Origin: Eubacterium nodatum ATCC 33099
GTDB taxonomy: Bacteria; Bacillota; Clostridia; Peptostreptococcales; Anaerovoracaceae
Direction: 5' to 3'
NCBI GenBank assembly: GCA_000510425.1
Contig: AZKM01000001.1
Location: 1 to 64,000 of the forward strand
DNA length: 64,000 bases
How positions within the stretch are numbered: position 1 is the first letter of the stretch; each line of letters starts with the position of its first letter. The notes below the pieces were generated by a model. It was not told the origin of the DNA and ran no database searches. It worked only from the letters and a program-made list of their open reading frames with translations. Below, in pieces: positions 9,084 to 19,117 of this stretch. The position numbers and the translations under genes are program-made.

Positions 9084-9644
9084 TTAAAGTTTAATTGACC
9101 AAAGTCCTGTTTCTCCTGTAGAAACCACGCTGGCACCCGCTTCAAGGGCTGCCCGCATTTCCTCCTCTGTCTCTATAAGACCGCCTGCGATTACAGGAAC
9201 ATCAACAAGTGATGAAAATTCTTTAATTTTTTTGGTAACTATAGCCGGCATTATTTCAACTATATCCGGCTTTGAAAACTTGATGGAATCAAGGGATGTT
9301 CCAACTGAATGGGAATCAATCATAAAGAATCTCTGCACTGTATAGAGTCCCAAATCCTTTGCGATTTTTACAAGGCTTGTTCTGGTGGTACAAATTCCGT
9401 CTACACCCATTTTCTTCAGATATTCCAGTCCTGCTCTGTCTCTTCCGATTCCCTCTGCAAAATCCACATGGACGAAGGCTTTTTTACCGGCACCGTGTAC
9501 TTCTCTTATGCTTGCCTGAAGGGTCATGATATTCGAATGTAGCAAAAACACCATGTCCACTTCTGACCTCAACGCCGCACTAAAATCCTTCTCTGTTCTT
9601 ATTGCTGCTGCAATTTTACTCTTAATGAAATTCACCTCTGCCAT
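9084..9644 (-). CDS. glpP: Glycerol-3-phosphate-responsive antiterminator
   Basis: GlpP is an RNA-binding antiterminator that, with glycerol-3-phosphate, allows read-through of glp operon leaders. The 186-residue protein has the expected TIM-barrel-like sequence: an early FLLHSNIMTL segment, FVHVDFAEGIGRDRAGLEYL, TTRTSL and IEIMPAIVTK-like motifs, and a C-terminal PVIAGGLIETEEE. Length matches the family. No glp catabolic genes lie in this window, so its targets are elsewhere. GGAG precedes the ATG. Confidence 0.93.
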   Translation of the reverse strand: MAEVNFIKSKIAAAIRTEKDFSAALRSEVDMVFLLHSNIMTLQASIREVHGAGKKAFVHVDFAEGIGRDRAGLEYLKKMGVDGICTTRTSLVKIAKDLGLYTVQRFFMIDSHSVGTSLDSIKFSKPDIVEIMPAIVTKKIKEFSSLVDVPVIAGGLIETEEEMRAALEAGASVVSTGETGLWSIKL

Positions 9645-9763
9645 TTCTCTTCTTCTCCTTTTGGTCTTTGGTTATTTACATCATCTGTTTAATACGCTCC
9701 CAACAAGTCCCACAGGGGATTTCCCAAGAGCCGATATTGATTTATTAAGTTCATATCGGGTTT

Positions 9764-10561
9764 CTATATATCCATGCCATGAAAATCCGATCCATGGGTT
9801 ATATGTAAATGGAATCTATCAGCAAATTTTACTAATCTTAAGCTTTCCTCCCGGCTTGCTGATGGATGAAAACATTCTAATCCTTTAAGCCCAAGTTTTT
9901 TAAGTTTTCTCAAAAGAGCCTCTAAATTCTCAAAAAATTCATCACTGCCTTTTTCTCCGATACCTTTAATTTTCATAGGATGTGCAAGAACTGAAACTCC
10001 TCCCGCATCCCTGATAACTTCAATAGCACAATCAGTATCAATATATATATTATCTATGGCTTTTGCCTCCCTGCTTTCAAGTAATCTGCCTTCCTCAAAG
10101 GCCTCCTTTGTTTCCGATATATATCCTTTATTTTTAAGTGCAATGGCAAAGTGGGGCTTACCGATATACTTCTGATTCGGAATAACCTTCAAATCTGCCT
10201 CCGTCAGTGTATAGCCCTGTTTATCAAGCACCTCTAAAAGAGCCTGATTTCGTTTTTCACGAGCTTTCTTCAATATTTCAGTCACTTCTTCAAGTCTGTC
10301 GTTTTCTATGTCTATATAATATCCTAAAATATGCAGTTTCAACTTTTCTTCCAAAATTGTTCCCAGCTCTATTCCCGAAATCACCTTCATTTCAAGAGCT
10401 TCACCTGCAATCTGTGCTTCAGCCACCCCCTTGACTGTATCGTGATCTGTAATTGCAATTATTCCATAGTCTTCCCCGTGGAACTTTCTTACAAGTTCCA
10501 CCGGTTTAAGTCTTCCATCCGAATAAGTGGAATGGATGTGAAGGTCCATTTTCAGTGCCAT
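9764..10561 (-). CDS. PHP-domain phosphoesterase
   Basis: A 265-residue protein of the PHP family, members of which include 3',5'-nucleoside bisphosphate phosphatases and trinuclear-metal RNases. Metal-ligand motifs are visible in order: DLHIHSTYSDG at the N-terminus, ITDHDTV, ISGIELG, SVLAHP, and HGSDFHG at the C-terminus. The length fits the stand-alone PHP phosphoesterases rather than DNA polymerase PHP domains or HisK. The precise substrate is not determined. It lies downstream of pduL on the minus strand, separated by a terminator-like hairpin. Confidence 0.88.
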   Translation of the reverse strand: MALKMDLHIHSTYSDGRLKPVELVRKFHGEDYGIIAITDHDTVKGVAEAQIAGEALEMKVISGIELGTILEEKLKLHILGYYIDIENDRLEEVTEILKKAREKRNQALLEVLDKQGYTLTEADLKVIPNQKYIGKPHFAIALKNKGYISETKEAFEEGRLLESREAKAIDNIYIDTDCAIEVIRDAGGVSVLAHPMKIKGIGEKGSDEFFENLEALLRKLKKLGLKGLECFHPSASREESLRLVKFADRFHLHITHGSDFHGMDI

Positions 10562-10590
10562 TATTTTTCCTCTTAATTCTGTATATTAAC

Positions 10591-10617
10591 AAAAGGGATA
10601 GGCAAAATGCTTATCCC
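10591..10617 (-). terminator. Terminator after pduL
   Basis: On the minus strand, GGGATA and TATCCC pair (extended by GC/GC after one mismatch) around an ATTTT loop, followed by TTTTGTT. It begins 14 bases after the pduL stop. Confidence 0.65.
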
Positions 10618-10630
10618 CTCGTGCAAATCA

Positions 10631-11206
10631 TTACTCAACGATTTCGCAAACAGCACCATTGCCCATAGCCGCTGCATTTGCTTCGTCGGTGTCGATGTGA
10701 ACTTCTGTCGCACAAGTTTCAGCCACACGACATACCACATCATCATAGATTGTAGTTCTTTCATCTGATTCAATTTTAATCTTGACAATCTGTCCGTTTT
10801 CCACACCGGCATCCTTTGCATCTGTCGGATAGAAATGGGCATGTCTCTTTGCTACGATTACGCCATATTCAAGTTCCACTTCCCCCTTAGGTCCGATAAG
10901 CTTACATCCCGGTGTACCCTGAACTTTACCTGATTCTCTGATAGGTGCATTTATTCCAAGCTGGCGGCAGTCAGTCAAAGCAAGTTCAAGCTGTGTATCC
11001 TTACGAACAGGTCCTAGAACTCTGACCCTTGGGAAAGAACCCTTAGGTCCGATAACTTCAACCTGCTCCTCTGATGCGAACTGTCCCGGCTGTTTAAGAG
11101 CTTTCTTAAAGGTCAGCTCGTAGCCTTTTCCGAAAAGTGTTTCCAGGTCTTCCTGATCCAAATGAATGTGTTTGTTTGATGCATTAATTTCCAATTTGTA
11201 ACCCAT
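10631..11206 (-). CDS. pduL: Phosphate propanoyltransferase / acetyltransferase, PduL type
   Basis: PduL transfers an acyl group between CoA and phosphate (propionyl- or acetyl-phosphate). The 191-residue protein has both PduL barrels: the N-terminal NASNKHIHL with zinc-binding histidines, and the second-half KRHAHF plus EVHIDTDEANA. No microcompartment shell genes or encapsulation peptide are seen, so it is likely a free housekeeping Pta substitute for acetyl-phosphate formation, as in several Clostridia. It follows hpt by 32 bases on the same strand. Confidence 0.93.
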   Translation of the reverse strand: MGYKLEINASNKHIHLDQEDLETLFGKGYELTFKKALKQPGQFASEEQVEVIGPKGSFPRVRVLGPVRKDTQLELALTDCRQLGINAPIRESGKVQGTPGCKLIGPKGEVELEYGVIVAKRHAHFYPTDAKDAGVENGQIVKIKIESDERTTIYDDVVCRVAETCATEVHIDTDEANAAAMGNGAVCEIVE

Positions 11207-11238
11207 AATTTTTACCTCTCATTTCATTTACAAACAAT

Positions 11239-11775
11239 CTATATATCAGTCGCTTCAAGATAACTGATGTATGGCAGGTTTCTGTATTTCTGGTCGTAAT
11301 CCAGTCCATATCCCACTACGAACAAGTCTTCCACTTCAAAACCTATATAATCTGCAGTCAAATCATTTTTCCTGCGGGAGGGTTTGTCCAGCATTGTGCA
11401 GACTTTAACGGATTTGGGATTTCTGTCCTCCAGGTACTCTTTCAGGAATTTAAGAGTAGTTCCGGTGTCCACTATATCCTCCACTATGAGAACATGCCTG
11501 TTATAAATATCCATTCCGATGTCTTTCTTGATTTTAACTACGCCGGAGCTTGTGGTACTTGAGCCGTAGCTTGATGCGGAAATAAAGTCTATCTTAACAT
11601 CCAGTGAAATATGCTTCATAAGCTCACTCATCCATACAACTGCACCCTTGAGGGTTCCCAACAAAATAATTTCTTCATTTTCGTAGTCTTTGCTTATCTT
11701 CTTACCCAGTTCTTTGGCTCTTTTCTGAAGCTCTTTATCTGTGTATAAAATTTTACCGATAGTATCCTTAGCCAC
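11239..11775 (-). CDS. hpt: Hypoxanthine phosphoribosyltransferase
   Basis: This enzyme converts hypoxanthine (and guanine) plus PRPP to IMP/GMP in purine salvage. The PRPP-binding motif VLIVEDIVDTGTTL is clear, as are LLGTLKGAVVWMSEL and the C-terminal VVGYGLDYDQKYRNLPYI that contacts the base. The frame is open to 11796, but the only good start is the GTG at 11775, six bases after GGAGG; the longer version would begin with a TTG without a binding site. The protein is then 178 residues, the normal length. It lies downstream of engB. Confidence 0.93.
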   Translation of the reverse strand: MAKDTIGKILYTDKELQKRAKELGKKISKDYENEEIILLGTLKGAVVWMSELMKHISLDVKIDFISASSYGSSTTSSGVVKIKKDIGMDIYNRHVLIVEDIVDTGTTLKFLKEYLEDRNPKSVKVCTMLDKPSRRKNDLTADYIGFEVEDLFVVGYGLDYDQKYRNLPYISYLEATDI

Positions 11776-11846
11776 TTTTTTCCTCCAACTAACCAATTCC
11801 TATAATAAATATTACACCATCCACCCCGTTTTTGTCACGAAGTATT

Positions 11847-12437
11847 TTATGTATTTAATATTTTTTCTATCTCTTCCAGCAAGAGCTCCTGACCTGTTCT
11901 TTTAAGTGCAGAAACAGGAATTACAACATCCTCTGCAGAAAGCTTCAGCACTTTTCTGATCTTTGAAACATTCTTTACCATTTCATTTCTGGATACTTTA
12001 TCAGCTTTGGTTGCGACAACCACGCCGTCAAGACCATAGTGTCTCAGATAATCATACATCTGAATATCAAGTTTTGTAGGCTCATGACGAATATCCACCA
12101 GCTGGATCACCTTAAGAAGATTCGGTCTCTCGGACAAATATTTTTCCATCATAGGCCCCCAATCTTCAGATATTGATTTAGATACCTTTGCATATCCATA
12201 TCCGGGAAGGTCAACAATCCTGAAGTCACCGTCAATTTCATAAAAATTTATAGTTCTGGTCTTTCCCGGCGCACCGGAAACCCTTGCCAGCTTTTTTCTG
12301 CCGGTTAGAAGATTTAAAAGGGAAGATTTTCCCACATTTGAGCGACCGGCAAAGGCGATTTCCGCCATATTTTCCGCAGGATACTGCACAGGCTTCACTG
12401 CCACAGCCACAAGCTCTGATCTGTTTATTTTAAGCAT
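11847..12437 (-). CDS. engB: Ribosome biogenesis GTPase YsxC/EngB
   Basis: EngB helps assemble the large ribosomal subunit. The 196-residue protein shows all GTPase motifs: G1 GRSNVGKSS, G3 DLPGYG, G4 TKAD and G5 SAL. Length is typical. It starts nine bases after the lon stop codon, the usual lon-ysxC pairing of Firmicutes, and is probably co-transcribed with it. Confidence 0.96.
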   Translation of the reverse strand: MLKINRSELVAVAVKPVQYPAENMAEIAFAGRSNVGKSSLLNLLTGRKKLARVSGAPGKTRTINFYEIDGDFRIVDLPGYGYAKVSKSISEDWGPMMEKYLSERPNLLKVIQLVDIRHEPTKLDIQMYDYLRHYGLDGVVVATKADKVSRNEMVKNVSKIRKVLKLSAEDVVIPVSALKRTGQELLLEEIEKILNT

Positions 12438-12446
12438 GACTACTCC

Positions 12447-14846
12447 TTATTTTACCAGTGCGTGTTCAAGGGCATCTTCTACACTGCTCAAAAGAACAAA
12501 CTCAAGCTCCTTCTTCACAGATGCCGGAATCTCATCTATATCTTTCTTATTATCCTCAGGTAAAAGAATTTTCTTAATTCCCGCCCTATGGGCAGCCAGA
12601 ACCTTCTCTCTGATTCCTCCCACAGGGAGAACCTTACCCCTTAATGTCACCTCTCCTGTCATTGCTACAGCCCTATCTACAGGAATATCAGTCAAAGTTG
12701 AAATCAGCGCAGTACACATTGTCACCCCTGCAGAAGGACCATCCTTCGGTACGGCACCCTCCGGAACATGAATATGAACATCATTTTCTTTATAAAAGTC
12801 CTTTGAGATTCCATATTTATCTCCCAGACTTCTTACATAGCTTACACCGATGGTTGCAGACTCCTTCATAACATCGCCAAGCTGACCCGTAAGGGTTATT
12901 TTTCCGCTGCCCGGCAGAAGTGCCGTTTCAATCTTAAGAGTATCTCCGCCAACCTGAGTCCATGCCATTCCGGTGGTTACTCCCACAGGATTTTTCTCCT
13001 CAATCACATCATAGTTAAATATATGCTTATTCAGATATTTTTCCAGATTTCTAGGTGTGATGTTATAGGTTTTGCCCTTTTCTACCACAACTTTTTTCGC
13101 AACCTTTCTGCAAACTCTTGCAATAGTTCTCTGAAGATTTCTGACACCCGACTCCCTTGTATAATACTCGATTATATCGTCAATCGCCCGTTCCGATATT
13201 TTAATATTTTCCTTTTTCAAGCCGTTTTCTTTAATTTCTTTGGGAACCAGATACTTCTGAGCAATCTTCACTTTATCCTGCTTCGTGTATCCCGGTACCT
13301 CAATGATTTCCATTCTGTCTCTGAGGGGTCCCGGAATCGTACTCAGATCATTTGCCGTAGTTATAAACAGGACCTTTGACAGATCAAATGGTATTTCCAG
13401 AAAATGGTCCGTAAATGTACTGTTCTGTTCAGGATCCAGAACTTCAAGAAGAGCTGATGCCGGATCGCCCTTAAAGTCTGCACCTATTTTATCTATTTCA
13501 TCCAGCAAAAACAGAGGATTATTCTTTCCGGATTCTTTTATGTTGTTTATTACTCTTCCCGGAATTGCGCCGATATAAGTTCTCCTGTGTCCTCTGATTT
13601 CTGCCTCATCGCGGACGCCGCCAAGGGACATTCTGATATATTCTCTTCCGGTTGCTCTTGCAATTGATTTTGCAATTGAAGTCTTACCCACACCCGGAGG
13701 TCCTACAAGGCAGAGTATAGGTCCTCTGATAGCTTTGGATAAATGAATAACCGCAAGGTATTCAAGGATCCTATCCTTTATTTTTTTCATTCCGTAGTGG
13801 TCTTCTTCCAAAATCTTCTCAGCTTTTTTCAGATTTGTATTGACTTTTGAGGACTTCCTCCAAGGCAGATCCAAAATAGTTTCCACATAGTTTCTGATAA
13901 CCGCACTCTCTGCAGAATTTGACATCATAGTGGAAAATCTCTTTATCTCTTTTCTGATCTTCTCGTCAACTTTCTTGTCCAATTTAAGCTCATCAAGTTT
14001 TTCCAGCCATTCTCCGCTTTCTGTTTCCACATCCTCATCGTTTCCCAGCTCAGATTGGATTGCCTTAAGCTTTTCTCTAAGGTAGTATTCTCTCTGTCCT
14101 TTATCTATACTCTCCTTCACCTTATGTGACAGTTCTTTTTCCACCAGTGCAATTTCATTTTCCTCGACTATGATCTCACACAGAACTTTCAGTCTGTCCG
14201 AAAAATCCAATGCGCTTAATACTTTTTGCTTCTTTGCAGGCAGGACAAAAAGCTCATTTGCTATCTTATCAGCCTTTTTTACTGTATTTTCTTCTGAAAT
14301 AATTTTATCCACAACCTCATCTGTAATCTGTGAAGTTATTGCCGCATATTCCACAAACGACTCTGTAATAAGTCTTGACATTGCCTTATCTTCCAGTGAT
14401 AGCTCCTCTTCATTCGCAACTTCTTCACAACGCATTATCACGGCAGAATAAAAATTTTCAGAGGTCAGCACTTCTGAAACTGTAGCCCTGGAAACACCTT
14501 CAACTAATACCCTTACTGCATCTCCCTGAATTTTCAGCATCTGTTTGACTCTAACCACAGTTCCCACTTCATATATGTCATCCGCCTTGGGAATCAGTAT
14601 ATTGTCATCTTTCTGGGTGGACACAAAGAGAAGTTTATCTGTTGTCATAGCCTTCTCCAATGCCTTAATTGATTTTTCTCTGCCCACATCAAAATGAACC
14701 ACCGTTTTAGGGAAAATTGTTACTCCCCTAAGAGGTATGCATGGCAGTACTTCGCTTTTGTTAAAATCTCTATCATCTTCAAGGACAAATTCTTTATCAA
14801 CAGTGTTTTCCATATTGTCCTTGTTTACATTCAAGTTTTCACTCAT
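12447..14846 (-). CDS. lon: ATP-dependent protease La (LonA)
   Basis: Lon degrades damaged and regulatory proteins in the cytoplasm. The 799-residue product has the N-terminal substrate-binding domain (LPCIPLRGVTIFP) and the AAA+ module with Walker A GPPGVGKTS and Walker B FLLDEIDKI. The C-terminal protease domain contains the catalytic Ser in KDGPSAGV and the Lys downstream in GGIREKVLAAHRAG. This is the soluble LonA type, with no membrane segments as in archaeal LonB. It sits between clpX and engB, the conserved Firmicute order. Confidence 0.97.
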   Translation of the reverse strand: MSENLNVNKDNMENTVDKEFVLEDDRDFNKSEVLPCIPLRGVTIFPKTVVHFDVGREKSIKALEKAMTTDKLLFVSTQKDDNILIPKADDIYEVGTVVRVKQMLKIQGDAVRVLVEGVSRATVSEVLTSENFYSAVIMRCEEVANEEELSLEDKAMSRLITESFVEYAAITSQITDEVVDKIISEENTVKKADKIANELFVLPAKKQKVLSALDFSDRLKVLCEIIVEENEIALVEKELSHKVKESIDKGQREYYLREKLKAIQSELGNDEDVETESGEWLEKLDELKLDKKVDEKIRKEIKRFSTMMSNSAESAVIRNYVETILDLPWRKSSKVNTNLKKAEKILEEDHYGMKKIKDRILEYLAVIHLSKAIRGPILCLVGPPGVGKTSIAKSIARATGREYIRMSLGGVRDEAEIRGHRRTYIGAIPGRVINNIKESGKNNPLFLLDEIDKIGADFKGDPASALLEVLDPEQNSTFTDHFLEIPFDLSKVLFITTANDLSTIPGPLRDRMEIIEVPGYTKQDKVKIAQKYLVPKEIKENGLKKENIKISERAIDDIIEYYTRESGVRNLQRTIARVCRKVAKKVVVEKGKTYNITPRNLEKYLNKHIFNYDVIEEKNPVGVTTGMAWTQVGGDTLKIETALLPGSGKITLTGQLGDVMKESATIGVSYVRSLGDKYGISKDFYKENDVHIHVPEGAVPKDGPSAGVTMCTALISTLTDIPVDRAVAMTGEVTLRGKVLPVGGIREKVLAAHRAGIKKILLPEDNKKDIDEIPASVKKELEFVLLSSVEDALEHALVK

Positions 14847-14881
14847 CTAATCCACTCCTCTATATAAATCCATAAAATCAA

Positions 14882-14901
14882 AGGGCGACCGGTGCCGCCC
14901 T
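14882..14901 (-). terminator. Weak hairpin between clpX and lon
   Basis: The 6-bp arms AGGGCG and CGCCCT enclose an 8-base loop; on the minus strand TTGATTTT follows. It could cause partial termination after clpX or protect the transcript end. Confidence 0.4.
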
Positions 14902-14926
14902 CATAATCCCATGAGGCAACCAGCCT

Positions 14927-16186
14927 CTATTTTTTCTTCTTTAAAACTAACTTCGGACCTTTAACGCCTTCTATAGTCTCCTTTGTAACTATGCATTTTT
15001 TAATGTCATCTCTTGACGGAATATCATACATTATGTCCATCATGCTCTTTTCAAAAATGCTCCGAAGTCCTCTTGCCCCGGTTTTTCTCTCAATTGCCTT
15101 TTTGGCAACAGCCTCGATTGCCTTATCCTGGATTTCAAGTTCCACACTGTCAAGTTCAAAGAGCTTTTTATACTGCTTCACCAAAGCATTCTTAGGCTCT
15201 GTCATAATAAGTTTCAAAGCCTCTTCATCCAATTGATTGAGAGTTACGATTACCGGAAGTCGTCCTATAAATTCAGGAATTAAACCGAATTTTAACAAAT
15301 CTTCCGGCTCAATATTACTTGCAACACTTATCTCCTCGGTATTCACAGAGTCTTTTTCAGAGCTGAATCCGATAACTTTGCTTCCAAGCCTTCTCTTAAT
15401 AATCTTATCCAGTCCATCGAAGGCTCCTCCACATATAAATAAAATATTAGAAGTATCTATCTGTATGAATTCCTGATGAGGATGTTTTCGCCCTCCTTGA
15501 GGAGGAACATTGGCAACCGTTCCCTCTAATATTTTCAAAAGAGCCTGCTGAACTCCCTCGCCACTTACATCCCGTGTGATAGAAGGATTTTCACTTTTTC
15601 TTGAAATCTTATCTATTTCATCCACATAGATAATGCCTCTCTGAGCCTTTTCCTCATCATAATCAGCTGCCTGAAGAAGTCTCAGCAGAATATTCTCCAC
15701 ATCTTCTCCCACATAGCCTGCCTCTGTAAGTGCAGTTGCATCTGCAATGGCAAATGGCACATCCAAAATCTTTGCAAGGGTCTGGGCAAGGAGGGTCTTT
15801 CCTGAACCGGTAGGGCCTATCATAACTATATTACTTTTCTGAAGCTCCACCTCGTCCTCTTTATCCTGCAAACCGTTGATCCTCTTATAATGATTGTATA
15901 CAGCCACTGCAAGAGCCTTCTTCGCATCGGTTTGTCCGATAACATAATCCGACAGGGTTTCTGTAATTTCCCTAGGTGCCTTCAGCTCGAACCGAGTTCT
16001 TTCAACCCTGCCCTCTTCTTCACACTCAACGGAAAATTCATCACCGATAATCTCAGCACACATCTCCACACACTGATCGCAAATATATGCTCCCTGTCCT
16101 GCAATGAGTCGTCTTACCTGACTTTGAGGTTGTCCGCAGAAAGAGCATCTAAGCTCATGCCCTTCATTGTTAAAATTTCCTTCCAT
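14927..16186 (-). CDS. clpX: Clp protease ATP-binding subunit ClpX
   Basis: ClpX unfolds substrates and feeds them to ClpP. The 419-residue protein has an N-terminal zinc-binding domain with the pattern CSFCG...CDQC, an AAA+ domain with Walker A GPTGSGKT and Walker [11 protein letters not shown], and the ClpP-docking IGF loop (KVIGFSSE). Residues and length are normal. The upstream gene clpP ends 11 bases before the start, so the two form an operon. Confidence 0.97.
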   Translation of the reverse strand: MEGNFNNEGHELRCSFCGQPQSQVRRLIAGQGAYICDQCVEMCAEIIGDEFSVECEEEGRVERTRFELKAPREITETLSDYVIGQTDAKKALAVAVYNHYKRINGLQDKEDEVELQKSNIVMIGPTGSGKTLLAQTLAKILDVPFAIADATALTEAGYVGEDVENILLRLLQAADYDEEKAQRGIIYVDEIDKISRKSENPSITRDVSGEGVQQALLKILEGTVANVPPQGGRKHPHQEFIQIDTSNILFICGGAFDGLDKIIKRRLGSKVIGFSSEKDSVNTEEISVASNIEPEDLLKFGLIPEFIGRLPVIVTLNQLDEEALKLIMTEPKNALVKQYKKLFELDSVELEIQDKAIEAVAKKAIERKTGARGLRSIFEKSMMDIMYDIPSRDDIKKCIVTKETIEGVKGPKLVLKKKK

Positions 16187-16197
16187 ATGTACCCCTC

Positions 16198-16779
16198 TTA
16201 TCTGGAAGCAATAACTTTATCGATAAGCCCGTATTCACAAGCCTCCTCTGCCTCCATAATATTATCTCTATCGGTATCTTGCCGGATAACATCAAGTGCC
16301 TGACCTGTGTTCTCACTTAAAATCCGATTTAATTTTTCCTTCGTTTTTAAAATCCATTGAGCATGAATCTCTATATCAGACGCCTGACCGCTAACACCAC
16401 CCAAGGGTTGATGAATCAACACCTCTGCATTGGGCAGGGCATATCGCTTGCCCTTGGCTCCCGAAGATAAAAGGAAAGCTCCCATACTTGCTGCCATCCC
16501 TGTACAAATCGTGGATACATCAGGTCTGATGTAGTTCATGGTATCATAGATAGCCATTCCGGAAGTTACAGAGCCTCCGGGGCTGTTTATATAAAGGCTT
16601 ATATCCTTTTCCGGATCCTCCGCCTCTAAAAACAGAAGCTGGGCTGTAACAAGGCTTGCAACAGAGTCGTTTATCTCCTCACCTAAAATAATGATTCTAT
16701 CTTTAAGAAGTCTTGAAAAAATATCGTAGCTTCTCTCTCCGCTGCCTGTCTGCTCAATCACATATGGTACTAATGCCAT
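16198..16779 (-). CDS. clpP: ATP-dependent Clp protease proteolytic subunit
   Basis: The 193-residue serine protease subunit forms the tetradecameric ClpP chamber. The catalytic Ser is in GMAASMGAF, His in LIHQPLGG, and Asp in the DTDRDN segment near the C-terminus. It lies 18 bases after tig and just ahead of clpX. No CtsR-type operator (tandem GGTCAAA) was noticed upstream of the operon. Confidence 0.97.
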   Translation of the reverse strand: MALVPYVIEQTGSGERSYDIFSRLLKDRIIILGEEINDSVASLVTAQLLFLEAEDPEKDISLYINSPGGSVTSGMAIYDTMNYIRPDVSTICTGMAASMGAFLLSSGAKGKRYALPNAEVLIHQPLGGVSGQASDIEIHAQWILKTKEKLNRILSENTGQALDVIRQDTDRDNIMEAEEACEYGLIDKVIASR

Positions 16780-16797
16780 AAGATCACTCCCTCATTC

Positions 16798-18135
16798 TTA
16801 TTTTTCTTCAGTGTCTTCAGCTTCTTCTTTTTTTTCTGCTGTTAGCTCATCAACCCTGGTAACTTTTGCCTCATCATAAAGCATGTCGATGGTCTTTTTA
16901 ACCAGAAGGTCTTTCTTAAATAGTTTCATGCTTGCTTCCAGCATCTTACTGATTTCTTCTTTACCCATGTTGTACATTGACGACATGGACTCCAGTTCCT
17001 TATCAATTTCTTCTTCGGTTACTTCCAGATTCTCTGCTGCCGCCACAGACAGAAGTGCAATTCTAGTTCCCGCTCTTCTCTCTGCATCGTCACGAACATC
17101 ATCTCTGAAGCCCTGAATGTCTTTACCTGTAAACTGACAATACTGCTGCAGCGACATTCCCTGGTACCTCAGCTGCTGATCCAGCTCCTGAGCCATCTGA
17201 TCGATTTCCTCTTCAACAAGGGACTTAGGAACATCAATATCATTAATATCGTAAATCTTAGCTACAATTGCGTCCTTCGTCTGATTCTCATTCTGAACTT
17301 CCTTGTTCTTCAGCATATCCTTGCGGGATTCTTCCTTAAGCTCATCAAGAGTATCGAATTCGCTTACATCCTTTGCAAATTCATCATCAAGTTCAGGAAG
17401 CTGTTCCTCTTTAATCTCGTGAATTTCACAGTGGAATACCGCGTCTTTTCCTGCCAGTGATTTTTCACCGTATTCTTCCGGAAAAGTAACATTCACATCA
17501 CACTTTTCGCCGATAGAAACACCTATCAGCTGTTCTTCAAATCCCGGAATAAATGTTCCTGAACCAATCTTCAGCTCCTGTTTTTCCGCTGTTCCTCCCT
17601 CAAACTGTTCTTCACCGACAAAGCCCGAGTAGTCGAGAATAACTGTATCTCCATCGGCAACAGGTCTTTCTACTGCAACCATACGGGCATTTCTCTTCTG
17701 CATGTTTTCAATGCTCTTATCCACTTCTTCATCAGTAACAACGGCATTGAGCTGCTCAGCTTCTACACCCTTATAATCCTTAATTTCCACCAAAGGGAAG
17801 AGTTTAACTTCCATTGTCATTGTCAGTGGTTTGCCCTTTCCCATTTCACTAAAATCAGCCTTAGGGCTGTCTATTACTTCCAAATCTAATTCATCAATTG
17901 CTTTAGGATAATATTCACCAAATAAATTGTTAATTGCATCTTCAAAGAAGATTCCTTCTCCGTAATGTCTTTCGATAATGCTTCTTGGAGCCTTACCTTT
18001 TCTGAAGCCGTTAATGGAAAACTGCCCGCGATTCTTTTTGTAAACCCCGATCACAGCATTTTCAAATTCTTCTGCTGTAAAGTCCAATGTGAATTTTGCT
18101 TCATTATTCTCCTTTGAGATAAGTGTAGTTTTCAT
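16798..18135 (-). CDS. tig: Trigger factor
   Basis: Trigger factor is the ribosome-bound chaperone and prolyl isomerase that meets nascent chains. The 445-residue product shows the ribosome-binding signature GFRKGKAPR near residue 45, an FKBP-type PPIase domain in the middle (VILDYSGFVGEEQFEGG), and a long helical C-terminal part ending in a Lys/Glu-rich tail. An in-frame A8 tract near the C-terminus is read without disruption. It is the first gene of the tig-clpP-clpX unit and has its own promoter about 200 bases upstream. Confidence 0.96.
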   Translation of the reverse strand: MKTTLISKENNEAKFTLDFTAEEFENAVIGVYKKNRGQFSINGFRKGKAPRSIIERHYGEGIFFEDAINNLFGEYYPKAIDELDLEVIDSPKADFSEMGKGKPLTMTMEVKLFPLVEIKDYKGVEAEQLNAVVTDEEVDKSIENMQKRNARMVAVERPVADGDTVILDYSGFVGEEQFEGGTAEKQELKIGSGTFIPGFEEQLIGVSIGEKCDVNVTFPEEYGEKSLAGKDAVFHCEIHEIKEEQLPELDDEFAKDVSEFDTLDELKEESRKDMLKNKEVQNENQTKDAIVAKIYDINDIDVPKSLVEEEIDQMAQELDQQLRYQGMSLQQYCQFTGKDIQGFRDDVRDDAERRAGTRIALLSVAAAENLEVTEEEIDKELESMSSMYNMGKEEISKMLEASMKLFKKDLLVKKTIDMLYDEAKVTRVDELTAEKKEEAEDTEEK

Positions 18136-18200
18136 TATTGTATATCCTCCTAATTTGTAGCTGACTTAATTTATTTCACGGTTACAGCAAGCCAATATCC

Positions 18201-18298
18201 CAAAATTACTACTGTTAACAGATGCCCTTGAGTGAAAAGTGCAGGTGACAATGTGACTTCCTATGTCATAATTGCTGCTGTTAACTGATGTCCTTCGG
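18201..18298. repeat. Two imperfect repeats with GTTAAC cores in the tig leader
   Basis: Two copies of a roughly 32-base imperfect repeat (18201-18232 and 18267-18298) each centre on a palindromic core: CTGTTAACAG (18212-18221) and CTGTTAACTG (18278-18287). They are 66 bases apart and lie between the tig promoter and its start codon. The 288-base gap holds no gene. A pair of operator sites or RNA elements is possible; I know no assigned factor. Confidence 0.4.
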
Positions 18299-18340
18299 TT
18301 CTCCGACTCTTGCAATCAAAAACCGCAAACAAGTCATATT

Positions 18341-18369
18341 ATTATATACTCATTTGCGATTAAAGTAAA
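18341..18369 (-). promoter_or_regulatory. Promoter of the tig operon
   Basis: On the minus strand: TTTACT (18369-18364), exactly 17 bases, TATAAT (18346-18341). It implies a leader of about 200 bases before tig. Confidence 0.65.
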
Positions 18370-18423
18370 CACTTAAAGGCTTAATTTTCAGTAATTCTTG
18401 GCTAAATCTCAACCAAAACCCCA

Positions 18424-19038
18424 CTATAATAACCTTCCACGCTGAAATTTGCTCAAATCCTCCGGTTTTAACAGGTATTTTGCCGAAATTTTCCTTCCAA
18501 GTTCCCTAAAATCCTTCTCATCTCCATGAAAAAGCTCCAGTTCTACTTCAGAAACAGGTGTTGTCCTGCCTTTCGCCCTAATTTCTCCCAAGTCATAGGA
18601 CAAAATACTGACGGACTTTCCGGTATCTAATCGAAATTCTCTGCGATTGAACCTCATCTCCATAATCGGAACCAACTTCTGTCCTTTCGTAACAGCTTTT
18701 AATTCGTCAAAAATCCCCCATCTGCTGAAAATATCTATTTCAGGGTTGCTAATAAGTTTCTCATCACTTACCTTTACATTGATTTCTTCCCTTTTGTGAA
18801 GCCCGTTTTCGCTTCCTCCCGACCACTTGAGCGTAGCAACATAAACTTTTCCCTCAAGCCTTATCCTCATTGCCATGAGATTTTCTGCCAAAGCCTCATC
18901 TTTCGTATCAAAATATATGGCATGCATCGGTATGAGATTATCACTTCCCTCATTTTTCAATTTCAGTATTTCTTCATCTTCAAAAATCTGTCGGGCAATC
19001 TCTCTATCATCGACTAAGTACTTTAATTCTATCTCCAT
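18424..19038 (-). CDS. CYTH-domain protein (triphosphate tunnel metalloenzyme)
   Basis: The 204-residue protein starts with the signature ExExK (MEIELKY) and continues with paired basic and acidic strands, including YFDTKD, MRIRLE and EVELELF, that line a triphosphate tunnel. Family members hydrolyse inorganic triphosphate or act as adenylate cyclases or thiamine triphosphatases. Nothing here separates these, although inorganic triphosphatase is the usual bacterial activity. It is probably co-transcribed with the small membrane protein gene upstream. Confidence 0.88.
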   Translation of the reverse strand: MEIELKYLVDDREIARQIFEDEEILKLKNEGSDNLIPMHAIYFDTKDEALAENLMAMRIRLEGKVYVATLKWSGGSENGLHKREEINVKVSDEKLISNPEIDIFSRWGIFDELKAVTKGQKLVPIMEMRFNRREFRLDTGKSVSILSYDLGEIRAKGRTTPVSEVELELFHGDEKDFRELGRKISAKYLLKPEDLSKFQRGRLL

Positions 19039-19117
19039 TCTCTGACTCTTATCACTTTTACTTCCGCCATCGGTTTACATTTGTAGAAACAGCTGATTTT
19101 CTGTTTTTTATCTGTTC

